Assembly (NCBI RefSeq): GCF_016801865.2
Contig: NC_068939.1
Span: 67,419,283 to 67,483,282, forward strand
DNA length: 64,000 bases
Origin: Culex pipiens pallens
Taxonomy: Eukaryota; Arthropoda; Insecta; Diptera; Culicidae
Direction: 5' to 3'
Part shown: positions 24,941 through 37,391 of the stretch, in pieces
How the letters are laid out: each line of letters opens with the position of its first letter
Position numbering within the stretch: position 1 is the stretch's first letter
Program-made: the position numbers and the translations under genes
Notes under the pieces: generated by a model
The model's input: only the letters and a program-made list of their open reading frames with translations
What the model was told of the DNA's origin: nothing
Database searches by the model: none

Positions 24941-27355
24941 AGTCGGGCAAAAATCTGGTATAGAGTTATCTACGTGCGCATTAGCCTGTCCCATTTTGAG
25001 GTCATGTCGAGGAATTTCAGGTGCTCACTTCTTAAATGATAGATTATGATGTTAGGAATAATGTTTTCTTAGACAAGAAAAAATAATAAAATACTTTCTC
25101 GCACCCCCTAGTCGATTTACTGAAAAAAGTCACTTTTTTGAACAAATTTTCTAAAATCGCTTGGAATCAATACAAAAACTGTTTCGATAAGGTGTGTATT
25201 ATCTTCAAACGATAGGTTTTTGTCCATAGATTAAGATGCACTATCAATATTGGACCAAAATTTAAGTTTTTGGACTCTCCCAGGCGGATTTGTGTCGAAA
25301 AAATCGCATTTTTTCGAAACTTTTTTCAGAAATGTTCATTTAATTTAGGGTAGCCTATTTTTCCCAGTGAAACTAATAGATGCAGCTTGTAGGAAATTTC
25401 ATGGCGAACATTTTTCCCTCTGAGAAAATGCAATTTCGACACTCCAGAGCCGAGATATTTGAGTTTTAGTGAGGAAAAAAGTGCCAATTTTCAAAATTTC
25501 TCAGAATTCAGAAGCAAGGCCTACTAATTACACGATATAGCAAGCATATGTCTCAAAGGTCAGGGTATGCTTTTTTATAGTAATTTTGGCCGCTGAATCC
25601 GAATCTGAAATCAAATTTCGTGTAAACAGTGATGTTTTGGAGCTACACCCTTTTGGAATGTTATTTGCGTGTTTAAGAGGCAGTTTTTGTAAATATTGCT
25701 CGGTTTGTTCTAGAGGTCGTATCGAGGTGCTCCGATTTGGATGAAACTTTCAGCGTTTGTTTGTCTATACATGAGATGAACTCATGCCAAATATGAGCCC
25801 TCTACGACAAAGGGAAGTGGGGTAAAACGGGCATTGAAGTTTGAGGTCCAAAAAATATATAAAATCTTAAAATTGCTCGCATTTCCGTAAAACTTCATCA
25901 ATTCCAACTCTCTTAAATGCATTCGAAAGGTCTTTTGAAGCACTTCAAAATGAGCCATAGACATCCAGGATTTGTTTAACTTTTTTTCATAGCTTTTGCA
26001 ATTTACTGTTAAAAATGTTTTTTTTTTTAAACCTCAATATCTTTTTGCCACAGCCTCCAACACCCATACTCCCAGAGGTCAAAAGATTGGTAGTTTCATA
26101 GACTATAAGCCTACGGAAATAACTTTTTGGCCAATGCAGTTTTTCTCATAGTTTTTCGATTTTTCTATAACAAACATTTTACAACGTTAGTTATTGTCCT
26201 GCATCCATAGCGGCACTTTTTAGTCTCACTTTTGTCATATTCGAAATCCTCGGAAAATTCAAACTTCAATGCCAATCCTGGATGTCTATGGCTCATTTTG
26301 AAGTTCTTCAAAAGACTTACTAAAATGCGAGCAATTTTTAGATTTTATATATTTTTTGGACCTCAAACTTCAATGCCCGTTTTACCCCACTTCCCTTTGT
26401 CGTAGAGGGCTCATATTTGGCATGAGTTCATGTCATGTATAGACAAACAAACGCTGAAAGTTTCATCCAAATCGGAGCACCTCGATACGACCTCTAGAAC
26501 AAACCGAGCAATATTTACAAAAACTGCCTCTTAAACACGCAAATAACATTCCAAAAGGGTGTAGCTCCAAAACATCACTGTTTACACGAAATTTGATTTC
26601 AGATTCGGATTCAGCGGCCAAAATTACTATAAAAAAGCATACCCTGACCTTTGAGACATATGCTTGCTATATCGTGTAATTAGTAGGCCTTGCTTCTGAA
26701 TTCTGAGAAATTTTGAAAATTGGCACTTTTTTCCTCACTAAAACTCAAATATCTCGGCTCTGGAGTGTCGAAATTGCATTTTCTCAGAGGGAAAAATGTT
26801 CGCCATGAAATTTCCTACAAGCTGCATCTATTAGTTTCACTGGGAAAAATAGGCTACCCTAAATTAAATGAACATTTCTGAAAAAAGTTTCGAAAAAATG
26901 CGATTTTTTCGACACAAATCCGCCTGGGAGAGTCCAAAAACTTAAATTTTGGTCCAATATTGATAGTGCATCTTAATCTATGGACAAAAACCTATCGTTT
27001 GAAGATAATACACACCTTATCGAAACAGTTTTTGTATTGATTCCAAGCGATTTTAGAAAATTTGTTCAAAAAAGTGACTTTTTTCAGTAAATCGACTAGG
27101 GGGTGCGAGAAAGTATTTTATTATTTTTTCTTGTCTAAGAAAACATTGTTCCTAACATCATAATCTATCATTTAAGAAGTGAGCACCTGAAATTCCTCGA
27201 CATGACCTCAAAATGGGACAGGCTAGTGCGCATGTATTGCGTGTACGTACACGAAAAAGATTGAGGTTAAATTTTGTACCCGCCAGCAAAACAAATGGTG
27301 TGCTAGTGTGCGTGAGAGCAGGCTCAGATAGCTCTATTCCCAGATTTATCTGACA
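24941..27355. repeat. ~2.3 kb inverted repeat with ~1 kb arms
   Basis: Left arm 24971-25973 and right arm 26275-27236 are near-identical reverse complements around a ~300-bp spacer (25974-26274). The right arm lacks about 40 bp present on the left near 25880-25925. Weaker mirror homology extends outward (AAATCTGG.ATAGAG.TATCT at 24950 and 27320-27345), interrupted on the right by ~95 bp. No transposase or clear ORF. It may be a foldback-type element. Confidence 0.92.
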
Positions 27356-29789
27356 ACCTGCCAACCCTGGCTTCAACTTGACCAGTAATCTAAAATGCGA
27401 GATTTTTGCTTAAATAGTCCGAAAGTCCGAAATTATTGCACAACTGAATACATGGTTGAATTCACTACAACGGAGTCGAAGTTGGATTCAAATTGGACAA
27501 ATTCAGAAGCGCCACAGTCCGAGTTCATGCATCTTCGGAAAGTAGAGTTTGAGTCGGAGTCGACTTATTTTCAACAACTTATTTTTGAAGTCGTAGTCGA
27601 TAAAGTCGAAAGTTGTTGGAGAGGTTGAGTAGTTGTCGGAGTCGTCCTGAAGCCAGAGTAGGAGTCAGAACCAATGGAGTACCCGACGCGGTTGGTAGTG
27701 AACAATGCATTTCCTATGAAACGAACTGTCAAACTCCCAAGTCATGTGCCATTGCTGTCTCAAAGGCTAGGGAATCGAATGCAGAATATGTACCTATTTG
27801 ACATTTTAAATTTTAACGTTCACTCGGGATTCAGACCGGCGACAGCTAGATGTTTAAGTCTAACATTGCGCGTTCCAATTGATCCATCCAAAAATATCTT
27901 AAGGTGATTCTTAAATCCCATGCTTCCAACTCACTCGTTTCACCCGTTTTGTTGTACGGTGTAAATACAGCTAAATAGTGTTTTCGAGCTAAGATGGCTG
28001 CTATTTTCTATTGTTCTTGGGTTTTATTTTTATTTAGTGTTGTAATCAGGGGTCATTCTGCAAATGGGATCATTCAAAATTTTCCACTGAAGCTCCAGAA
28101 TTTTCTGAACTTATCTCAGAAAAAGCATACACACATACACGAATACACACACATACACACACCTGTTTCGATGTAAAATTTCAATCCAACACAGTCATGT
28201 CACCACACTTACACACTCGTTTCCATTATACACGTCAGCTCCGCATAGCGATTACCCAAGTGGAGAAATTTTCCTACTTGACGCTTGTGTATGTGCGCCA
28301 TGTATGTGTGCACACTCTACACACAAGTACCCACACACACACACGTTTTCTCTAGTGCTTCACTCTCTCCCTCTCTTCCGCGCTCTGCTGAGCAAACACC
28401 GACCGACCCGTCTCCCCCTGTTGTAGAATCATCCAAGTTGGCGCTGCTTCACTCTCGAACGAAAACAGCAAATTATTCTCGTTCTCTTTTTTATCGATTT
28501 TCTAAATAGGGGAAATCTACCCATTTTAATCCTAATAAGCGGTCGTGTTTGAATGATGCTGGATAATCTAGAGTCTCCCTTGAATTTTACTAAAACCAAG
28601 TACACCAACGAGTAGAGCAAGTTTTTGTGAACATTTCTGTTTATTTTCACTTTCACTAAAAGTTGTTCTATTTCTTTACCAAGCATTTAACAAAAAAAAA
28701 ATCCCAAGGGTATTCTAATCGAGGCGAATGCATTGGGCCACGCCCATTTTTCTAATATCGGCTTAGTTCTTTTTTCTTCCAACACTCTGTCGAGTGTTGC
28801 CATTTGCGCTGACAGTTCAAACGAACACTCACGAAAAGTGGCATTTATAGGGAAAGTTTCCTGGCATCGCTGGCTGTGCTGCTGGTGGTGTTGACGGCCA
28901 GCCTTTGTTCTTTTTTGCCTTCATCTCTCGCTCGGTTTTCTTCAGCCTTCGAGTGGAATGCAAAGTGAAAATTGAAACGTCAAACGACTTGGCGCGTTTG
29001 TTTTTTTGATGGCACTTGCTAATTTATTACATTTTTCGGGATTATTCTTCAAGTGAGTGCCTTACTAATGATCAAAAGAACATGTTGCCGGTAGTTGGAA
29101 GCAATTTCATATCTTAAGCGCCGTGAAAAAGTAAGCGAAAGTGAAAAGTTAATTTTGGCGATATTCATTAAGCGTTTGAGGGATTCTCGTGTGTGTCACT
29201 GTGTGTGCCAACAAAATGATGAGAAGTGGTCTCGCAAAATACAAATTATGATCAAAAGTGCATTAAATGTGATCTTTTTGACCAGTAAGTGGCATACATT
29301 TGCGTGCTTACTCGAGGCGGTGCTGTTGCTGGTAAGTTTATAGCCCAAATAGTATTTTTGGAGCTTTAATCGAGCATCAAACTCTCCATATGACGAAGAT
29401 AGGTGTTTGATTGGAAAGGGTAGATTTCCCCTACGTACGGCGGCGGCGGCAGCAGCTCTCTTCTCTTGTCTCCTGCCTTGTCTCTTCTTCTGCTGCTCCC
29501 TCAAGCGAATCAAGTGTCCGGTGTTCCTGAATCAAAATGGGCAGGGTTGCCAGGCTTTTGGGTGGGCGTCTTTTGAGGTTATGTTGGTGAAATTGGTTTT
29601 CTTGGTTTTGGTTGAATTTAGCAATAAATTAATCAACTTTGATTGATTTGTTCGATGTTCATAGAGCTAATGTTGAGAAATGTATGTGTTAAATAATGAA
29701 AGTAGTAGAAATTTGGCCTTTTTGACGCATGTCAACCAAATATCTCAAATTTCCTTAACAAAAATCCATCTGGCAACAACCCGTCAAAA
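27356..29789. other. Region upstream of the Polycomb gene, no gene supported
   Basis: GAGTC-rich remnants (27465-27680), CA repeats and unique DNA. 28740-29050 and 29420-29520 are moderately GC-rich and could be regulatory. Confidence 0.45.
28120..28345. repeat. CA/ACAC-rich microsatellite tract
   Basis: Interrupted ACACAC runs at 28127-28165 and 28315-28345. The frames crossing it are low-complexity and not coding. Confidence 0.7.
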
Positions 29790-30470
29790 ACGTGAGAGCT
29801 CGTCGCAACACCCGAGCGCATAGTAGGCGCTCTCACCCGACGACGACCACACCACGCATGGCCAGCTTCGTTCGCCGATGCCGCGTTGTATTGCGTCAGT
29901 GTTTGTGGAACCGTCGCGGCCGTTCGTCGTAGCCTGCTGCTGGGTGCTGCCACGAGACTTCGGCTTTTCTCCGCGTTCGGTCAGCCGCGCGCGGCCGTCG
30001 AAGTGACCTGGTGTATACAGTGTGTGTTGGTAGTCTTGCCGTGCACACCATACAAGCAGCAGCTCTCGGTGTGAGATTTCGCGGGTTTGTTTTCATCGAA
30101 GCAGGCTATCGCGTTTGCTTCTTTTCCTTTCATCGTAGTGTGCGAGTGGTGTTTTATTTCGCGATTTTCGGATTATATGACAAGCGGCAAGCGGTCGCAC
30201 GTTCCGATAATTGTCACAACACACAACAGTAGGAATAATAACAACAACAACAACACAATCAAAGCAGTCAAGTGCGCGCGTGGTGAAAAAGAGAAGAAAA
30301 GAAAGAAGATTTCCTCAAAAGGTGCTGCTCCCTCCGCTCTCTCTCCCTCCTTCCGGGTTTCCCCTCTTGCTTCTCGGTGTGCTTTCAGGCCTCTCGTGTC
30401 GTTTGGAGTGTTTTGATTTCGCGAACGCCCGTGTCTCTCTTCCTGGTCCTGGTGTTTGTGTGTCACGGTG
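29790..30470 (+). promoter_or_regulatory. Candidate promoter and first non-coding exon region of the Polycomb gene
   Basis: A GC- and CpG-richer island in an AT-rich setting, 1.1-1.8 kb before the start codon. It contains an initiator-like TCAGT at about 29895 followed near +28 by CGTCG, close to a downstream promoter element. No TATA box is obvious. CT-rich and GAGA-like runs (30336-30350, 30440) follow. No protein-coding frame here looks conserved. The position of the transcription start is inference. Confidence 0.35.
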
Positions 30471-30698
30471 TGTACGGGCCCGGTTTTCTTGGTGCCGCTC
30501 TCTCGATTTTATTAGGCATTCATTAAGTTTTATGTTTCGCGATTAATTTTAATTTAATTAGGCTCAAAGACAGCAAACTTTGGGCAACATGCTGTCAAAA
30601 CAGCAGATTATCGGTAGACTTTTTAGCAAAGACACCAACCATCTGGTTTGTTTAGCATTGCAAAGACACCGTCTATTGTTTGTTTTAACAGTTAGACT
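30471..30698 (+). repeat. 228-bp direct repeat, left copy
   Basis: TGTACGGGCCCGG to GTTAGACT. It differs from the copy at 31092-31319 at only a few positions (for example ATCGGTAG versus ATCGGCAG), so the duplication is young. Offset 621 bp. Confidence 0.95.
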
Positions 30699-31093
30699 CA
30701 GACGTGCATCGGCACTTAATAGCACTTCACCACATTTTGAGATGATGGCCTTCGCAAACAGGCAGAGTGAATCTTTGCTCACTGTGCAACAAAACAAGCT
30801 TTAGTTCGATGGTTATAATAAACGTTTTTGACTATGCAATTTGGATTACCAACAAATTAATAGTGATTTAAATAACACAAAAATTTCAAGTGCTAAGTGT
30901 GCTATTTAGCACTCAAATAGCACTTCATCGCCAAAACTACCAAATAAGTGAAGATAAAGGTTTCCATCATTCAGCACCTCATAGTGCAATGAAAAAAACA
31001 TACTTTATGTACAGAACAAATTGATTTGGTGCCTTTTCCAAGACATAGCCTTAGAAAAACTGTCAAGTGCTATGGAGTGCCGATGCACGTCTG
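30699..31093. mobile_element. 395-bp TIR element with CAGACGTGCATCGGCACT ends
   Basis: The 18-bp ends are perfect inverted repeats. The interior repeats TAGCACTT/AAGTGCTA motifs (30718, 30889, 30910-30925). There is no coding capacity. It separates the two copies of a 228-bp direct repeat and so sits where a target duplication would be. It lies in the probable 5' UTR intron of the Polycomb gene. Confidence 0.8.
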
Positions 31094-31319
31094 TACGGGC
31101 CCGGTTTTCTTGGTGCCGCTCTCTCGATTTTATTAGGCATTCATTAAGTTTTATGTTTCGCGATTAATTTTAATTTAATTAGGCTCAAAGACAGCAAACT
31201 TTGGGCAACATGCTGTCAAAACAGCAGATTATCGGCAGACTTTTTAGCAAAGACACCAACCATCTGGTTTGTTTAGCATTGCAAAATCACCGTCTATTGT
31301 TTGTTTTGACAGTTAGACT
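31092..31319 (+). repeat. 228-bp direct repeat, right copy
   Basis: The second copy of the 30471-30698 segment. Its first two bases overlap the last two of the 395-bp TIR element. It lies 62 bp before the splice acceptor of the first coding exon. Confidence 0.95.
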
Positions 31320-31381
31320 ATAGCTCAGTATCCAAGAAAGATCCAACGCTAATCCATATCTTCAACGTTTCCCTTTTGCAG

Positions 31382-31582
31382 TCCAACACGATGCAATTAG
31401 CACTACTAATGGATACTGCTAGCAATCGGAGCAGAAGAAACTGTCAACAAGTCAACAGAAATTAACACCCAACTCGAAGATCTGTGCGCCGGCGCGCACA
31501 CAACAGTGAACCAAGAGAGTCTAACAAAACATAAACAAAGCACACAACCGCCTGAAGTTCCGGTAAAGAAACACGTGACGCG
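31382..31582 (+). other. 5' UTR part of the Polycomb gene's first coding exon
   Basis: A pyrimidine-rich tract ending CCCTTTTGCAG at 31381 is a good 3' splice site, 201 bp before the ATG. This implies at least one non-coding exon upstream, probably in the GC-rich stretch at 29.8-30.5 kb, and a 5' UTR intron containing the 30471-31319 duplication. The UTR has ATGs (31391, 31411) followed by short frames, so short upstream ORFs are possible. Exon status is inferred from the splice signal only. Confidence 0.5.
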
Positions 31583-31784
31583 ATGACGACCGCGGCTTCT
31601 GCACCGCTGCACAGCAATACGGCGGTGGCCACGACGGCTGCGGTGGCGGCCACGACACAGGTGGCCGCCACCCAGACCCGGAGCAACCGGCGCAAGGTGA
31701 AGGACTTTAACGACAGCATCACCTGCACGCTGTGCAGCGGCTACCTGATCGAGGCTACCACCGTCAACGACTGTCTGCACACTT
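31583..31784 (+). CDS. Psc/Su(z)2-type Polycomb RING finger protein, coding exon 1
   Basis: First coding exon of a Polycomb group RING finger (PCGF) protein, the PRC1 subunit that pairs with Sce/RING1 for nuclear H2A ubiquitylation and chromatin compaction. It encodes residues 1-67 plus one base. Residues 1-35 are low-complexity Ala/Thr. A short basic stretch (RRKVK) leads into the RING, with zinc ligands C48, C51, C64 and H66 and the family-typical GYLIEATTV..CLHT. The exon ends at a strong GTGAGT donor at 31785; read-through would stop at 31816. The T left over joins TT of exon 2 to make F68, restoring CLHTFCRSC. ATG 31583 is the first in-frame start after a good acceptor at 31380-31381. 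Later residues favour the Psc/Su(z)2 (BMI1/MEL18-like) subgroup over PCGF1/3/5. Which paralogue it is cannot be decided here. Confidence 0.9.
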
Positions 31785-32324
31785 GTGAGTACACCGAATG
31801 TCTTAAACTTGTCTAGAATCACAATTCTTATTAAAACTAGAGCGATAACGAACCGGGAATGTGGTGTATTGACGTTAACACTCATATCTAGGCAGGATGT
31901 GAATGTCCAATTTGCTTCCGTACTCATTTGGTATTCATAAGAATCACTTTTGTTTATTTATAAAGCACTGATATCAATGAAAGATATATTCTTAGCATTG
32001 CACCATAGGCGTTGAGATTCCAACAACCCCGCCCAGCAGCAAATAACGCGCAATATGCATTCAGTTGTGATTCAGCAAACTGCTTCGATATCTCGAAAAT
32101 TTTGAGCACTCAATTGGTAACAAAAACAAGTCCGTTTACGTTGAATGCATTTCGTCAGTAGACGAAAATAAGATAACCGCCGTGATTCAGGCTATTGTTG
32201 AATCATCAGTCATTTGTGAAATTCGTTTCTTTGGTATAATTTGTGAGTCTGATTTATTTATCAAACACTTTAATTTTCTTCTACACTATTTTTTTTAAAT
32301 ATTTTATAACTTTTTGTAACAAAA

Positions 32325-32345
32325 AGCCCGCTAAACGGGCTTCGA
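32325..32345. other. Short perfect hairpin
   Basis: AAGCCCG-CTAAA-CGGGCTT forms a 7-bp stem with a 5-base loop in AT-rich intron DNA. No role can be assigned in a eukaryotic intron. Confidence 0.6.
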
Positions 32346-32439
32346 TCTTTAAATTTTCATAAACAAATTTTCAAAACCAATTTTGAATTTTAAATAATTA
32401 TTGGAAAGTAGGTAAAGTAAATCTTTCCCTGTTCCGGAG

Positions 32440-32697
32440 GGAAACACCCGTAAAGAGTTTCGGGGCCGGCTTTTTCAAAGCGGATTCAGTGACAGTTTAT
32501 TAATCAACTTAATGTCAACACGTGAAGGTTAATGTTAACATTCCATAGGTTGTCTTCCTAAGGTGTCTTGATAAGGTGCAGTTTGTGACGATACACTACC
32601 TTCCCTTTACTAAGCAATCGAATCCAGAAGGGAAAAGATCACCAGTTGTGTTGGTCCGAGCCGGGATTCCCGATCTACCGCTTACAAAGCGGAACTA
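32440..32697 (-). mobile_element. Degenerate tRNA-derived SINE-like sequence
   Basis: On the minus strand from 32697, TTCCGCTTTGTAAGCGGT then GGGAATCCCGGCTCGGACC looks like a SINE head with a damaged B box (the usual GGTTCGAATCCC has decayed). The body includes GGAGGGAAACACCCG and GTAAAGAGTTTCGG. It lies in intron 1. Boundaries are approximate. Confidence 0.4.
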
Positions 32698-35600
32698 AAT
32701 GGAAAGGGGAACTTTTAAATTTTTATTAAATCAATGTTTTGGAAAAAGTTTTTTTGTGGGGTCAACTTTAACCGTGTTATTGAATAGTATTTGCTACTTT
32801 TTATGTCAAAATAAAAATGGAAGTCGATTGCCAAGCCTGTGGTTTCGTACTTTTGACAGCTTTCATTCGTTCCAATTAACGAATTCGGATTCACTAATTG
32901 GAAATCAGTTCCATTTGAATTAGCGAATCTGTTTAATTTGACACACTTTGTTGCAACTTAAAATCTGTTTGTTAATATCAAAAATAGCAAATAATCAAAC
33001 AATAATGATAATTGGAAGTTAAAGGATAGGCCTCAAACTACCAATAAAAACAAAAACTAAATAAGATAAAAGCATATATAATAAGAGAAGTAAAGTTTTC
33101 TTTGTTGAACAAAAGGTGCTTTAAATTACCTCCTGAACACGAGAAAGATATAAAACTTCGAAAAAATTGAGCCATGTTGTTTATGTACGATCCCTAGGTA
33201 AATAAACAGATTATGTTGCAAAACCTTTGATGTAAACGTGCGTTCTAACTTTTATTTATAACTTATTATCACTTGAGTAGGTAGATAACGTTTTGAACGT
33301 CTCTATTTGAATGAGTCAGCTGTTCTTTTAACTGTCGTTTCGATTATTTTTTTTTATGTTTTGTATTCGAAAATATTTTTGTAAGCATGGGTAAATTTGT
33401 TCTTTTCAAGTTTCATGCATCAAAAAATTATCCGATTTAACTACTCCAACTTCAATGCCAGCATTCGAAACCAACGCCAATGGATCAATGGCCAGAATTC
33501 AAATCGTTTTCTGAAGATTCTTACACTTTAAAGATTAAGAAATGATTATTCAATTCTCGATACTTAGATTGGAATGTTATAACTTATCGATATAACTTCT
33601 TACTGTTTTACAACACACAAGTTTAATCCAACGTTTAAACCATTAAACCAGTCTTAGTTAATACTAAATATGTAATCCCCGACAACAATTAGCTACAGCA
33701 AACCGTCCCCGAAATCCCCAAACAAAGAGCTTCAAGCCAGACGAGAGCCAAACACGCAGCATCTCAACCCCACCCACACTCGAGCTCTCGCTCTCGCCAC
33801 TGGCTTAGCTCTCAATGGACGAAGATTGGCCTCAATGGAGGACCCCGGGCCCAAAAGGAGACAAAAGAGACCGTGTGCCTGTGTGTACCCGTCCAAAAAA
33901 AAACACGAGTGAAAGACATTTAGCCACATTTTTAGAACATGATGGAGTCGACTTGGTCGTCCAGCCAGCATCAAAAAAAGGCACTCTCTATAGAGAAGGG
34001 TCTGGACCACAAAAAAAAAACGAATGAGGTCTCCTGGTGAGACGAGGAGTCGGGCGTTGGTGAATGAAAAATGAGCATAACCTCGCCTCGTTCAGAACGT
34101 GTGACACACAACACACGCACACATGAGGAAGGAATGAATAAAAAAAACGAACCTAAGTTATGAACACGGACGACGACGCGCGTTCATCTGCGAAGAAATG
34201 AAAGAACCATTCATAATAATTGGTCGAGTGTGACCTTTTGCTGTGTTCCCATATTTTTGTCTTCTTCACGGGCCAGATTTCTTGTTGTTCTTCTCGAAAA
34301 TAGCCATATGGGTGAATGAGTGGTGAATGGCCTCTCTGCTCGTTTTAATGAGCGTTTCTTTTAAAATACTAGTGGCGAAGAAAGAAAACGAAGACAGAAG
34401 TGGACTGCCCAAAAGTGATTGGGTTATGATTTCTTCTCAAAACAAGATCCATTTAGAGATTGTTTTAGTGCCCTGAGGAGGTTCGATAATGTGTTTTCCC
34501 CCTTTATAGTCCCGTACCGTAAAGCGGTTGAGTTAAGCATATGGCGATCGAAAGCTGCTAGTGTGTGAACGAGAAAGGTTTTTCGAGGTGGCCGACACTC
34601 TTGCCGGCAGTATCTGACAATTGATTTATAGTCTCTGAGTGAATAGAATTGGTCTTCAAAAGTGTTTGTGACCAAAAGTGTGAAATTTAAGTTAGATCAT
34701 GCCTATCCAAATGAATAAAAGCTAAAAATTCAAAATAGTTATTGCATACTTTTGAAAGAAAGCAACTGTATGAGAAAGAGAATCGGATTTTTCTATTTTA
34801 TCAGCGATTGATGTTATTCAACATTGATTTGATTGGATAATCAAAATCAATATCGATTCTAAGTGTTCGTTCATTATATAAATCGTTTGAGTTCGTTCGA
34901 ATATTCTAATTTGCTATCGGTTTTACTGATAGTTGTTTTTAGGTCTTCTTCTTTTTAAAAAACATAATACAATATGTTATGAGACTGTACGGCTAACTAT
35001 CGCAAAGTGGCATACTTAATTTGTTTAATGTTTGATCTAACCATTTAACAAATTTATTGAGGGACGAAAATTCTTATTTTCACAATTATTTCGTTTGATC
35101 TTTATATTTGAAAATGTTTTGAAAATCGTTTGTAATAATTTCAATTATTGTGTTGCATTTTCTAACAGCTTAAAAAGAACTTCAAACGTAAAAAAAAACA
35201 TTCTTTTCGAACCTTTTTGAAATTTACAGAAGAACGAGTAATTTCTTTTTGAAATTTAAGAAAAAAACAATTGATTTAATTTCATACCTTGATTGCTGAA
35301 ATGGCAGATTGCATTGATTCTTAAACTTTGCAAAGTTTTAGTTGATGAGCAATTCGTACAAAATGGTATGCTAATTCAAAAAAAAAATCTATCTTGAGAA
35401 GGAATTTTCTGATCGATTTGTTGTCTTCGGAAAAGTTGTAGATTTTTCAGAATTAAAAAAATACACCTTCAATGAAATTAACCAAATCTTTAATTAACTT
35501 TTAATCACTAAAATTGAATTCCCAGATTCAATTTTTTTTTTTTGATATTTTTTATATGTTTTATTATTATATTTTTTAGAGTTATGATTTTTAAGAGAAA

Positions 35601-36348
35601 TTGTGTTTTTTCAAGTTTAAACATTTTGTAACATCTCTTTGCCTTCCTCACCTCACTGAGGAAAGACTATAAATTCACTCGGAAAATTGACAATGAAGTT
35701 CTGGCCCTTTCCAAATATTAAGCTTAATTTGCAAATTTTGAAACATATTTCAGAAGAGATCCCAAAATTTCACGAATGATTTATTTTTTGACACTGAAAA
35801 CTCCATTTTCTGATGTTAAGGCATTTTACAGATTAAATTTGTAACTTAAAATTACAATTTTATTATTTAATTGGGAAAGATCAGTATCCACTGTTTTTCA
35901 GACGAAATTATGGGACATTGTCTCTGCACTTTGCCAAAAAAGAAAAAAAACATTCCCGGCACTATTTTATTTATAATAAAATGAGTATTCATTCTCAAAA
36001 TCGAAATTGCTTTTACTCAAAAACTGGGCACATTTTCAAAAAAAAATGTGGGTTCTTTTCGATCGAACATTTGATTCAACTTTCATAAAGCTTTTATGCA
36101 TAAAATTAGTTTTTTAAAGGATTTCCAAGTCTTCCAAAAATCACAACTCGGTGGAAATTTTATTGCCAATAATTTTCTTTGGCTAAAAAGATAATTTTTT
36201 TGGTTCTCAAAAACATATAAAAAGTTTATAAAATGTTCAAATACTGATCGTGAGAATTGATTATTTTTGATAAAGCTTTGATTAATCAATAAAAGTGTGT
36301 AAATTTTGTATAGAGTGTTCAAGATAGAGATTTTTTTAAAATTTTCAT

Positions 36349-37383
36349 CAGGGGTGCTCAAAGTTTTTGGAGGCCGGGCCAAATTTGAAGCTCAAATGAG
36401 CTTGCGGGCCAAATTTAAAAAAAAGGTAATTAAAAAAAAAAAACGTTATTTTAATTTAAAAGGTGTCTATTGAAGATAATAGAAACCACAAAATAACGGT
36501 TTTCTATCAGTATTGTTGATTTAGTTGTTTCAGGCATTTGAAAAAAAAAGTTTTTAGCTGAATGTACTTGTGTTTTCAAAAAAAAAAACTTAAGGTTTTG
36601 TTTTTATATTTCGAAAATGGTGGAGATATTACATGTTAAACCATTCATCTGAAGGCGTAATTTTATTTATAAGTTAAGTGTGGCTAATTAAAAATCGTTG
36701 AGAGCTAGAATTTCAAAATTTCGTTGAAAAAAAAAATGTTAGAAAATGTTTAAAGCTTTAGTATAGTTCAACTGTAATCATTATTTTCAAAAAAAAAAAA
36801 GATTCGACAAAAAAAACATTTTAGCGAAAAAACATTTATTTATTTCACCGAAAATTCACTAAAATTCAAATTTTTTTTTAATAAACCCAAACATGCTCAA
36901 ATGATTCTAAATGCAAAAGAATGTATACTTAATTAATTTCACTGATTGCACCTAAATTTCATTTTTGTTGAAGATTTGAAGTTTTTTTGAAAATATATTT
37001 TTGCTCATGGTTTTTCACGCCAATTTTTTTAATAATGGTGGAGGGGTGGTTTGATCGACGAAAGCATTGTAAAATATTTGCTACAGTTTCACCCACATTG
37101 AAACGTGTAAAATTGTTTTTATCATAAAATATTTTGTAGAAATTATTTGTATCCTAGAGTGGGATCAAAATATTGGTAAATCAAAAGTTTTTTTATCAAC
37201 CAAAAATAAAAAAAGATTAGCATAAAAAGGTTTAAAATAAACCTTAATTTTGAAAAAGTTTAAAATCACTTTATAAGTGGTCAACGGGCCATTTTACATG
37301 ATCATTCAAAATGGGCCCGCGGGCTACAAAAAATCACCTCGCGGGCCACGTTTGGCCCGCGGGCCATACTTTGGTCACCCCTG
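36349..37383. mobile_element. Non-autonomous hAT element with TSD
   Basis: The left end CAGGGGTGCTCAAAGTTTTTGG and the right end (other strand) CAGGGGTGACCAAAGTATGG are typical hAT TIRs. Flanking octamers ATTTTCAT (36341-36348) and ATTTACAT (37384-37391) match at 7 of 8. GGGCC-rich subterminal motifs lie at both ends (36373-36410, 37285-37368). The interior is AT-rich without a transposase. It lies in intron 1 of the Polycomb gene. Confidence 0.88.
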
Positions 37384-37391
37384 ATTTACAT

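Larger units (their letters stand above)
31850..36340. other. Intron 1 sequence before the hAT element
   Basis: Apart from the SINE-like sequence near 32.5 kb and the hairpin at 32325, no coding frame is supported. 33.7-34.7 kb is GC-balanced and unique-looking; 34.7-36.3 kb is AT-rich with old repeat pieces. Confidence 0.5.

Noticed and set aside
32325..32345. Hairpin as a transcription terminator
   Set aside because: Intrinsic terminators of that form are bacterial; here it is intronic eukaryotic DNA.
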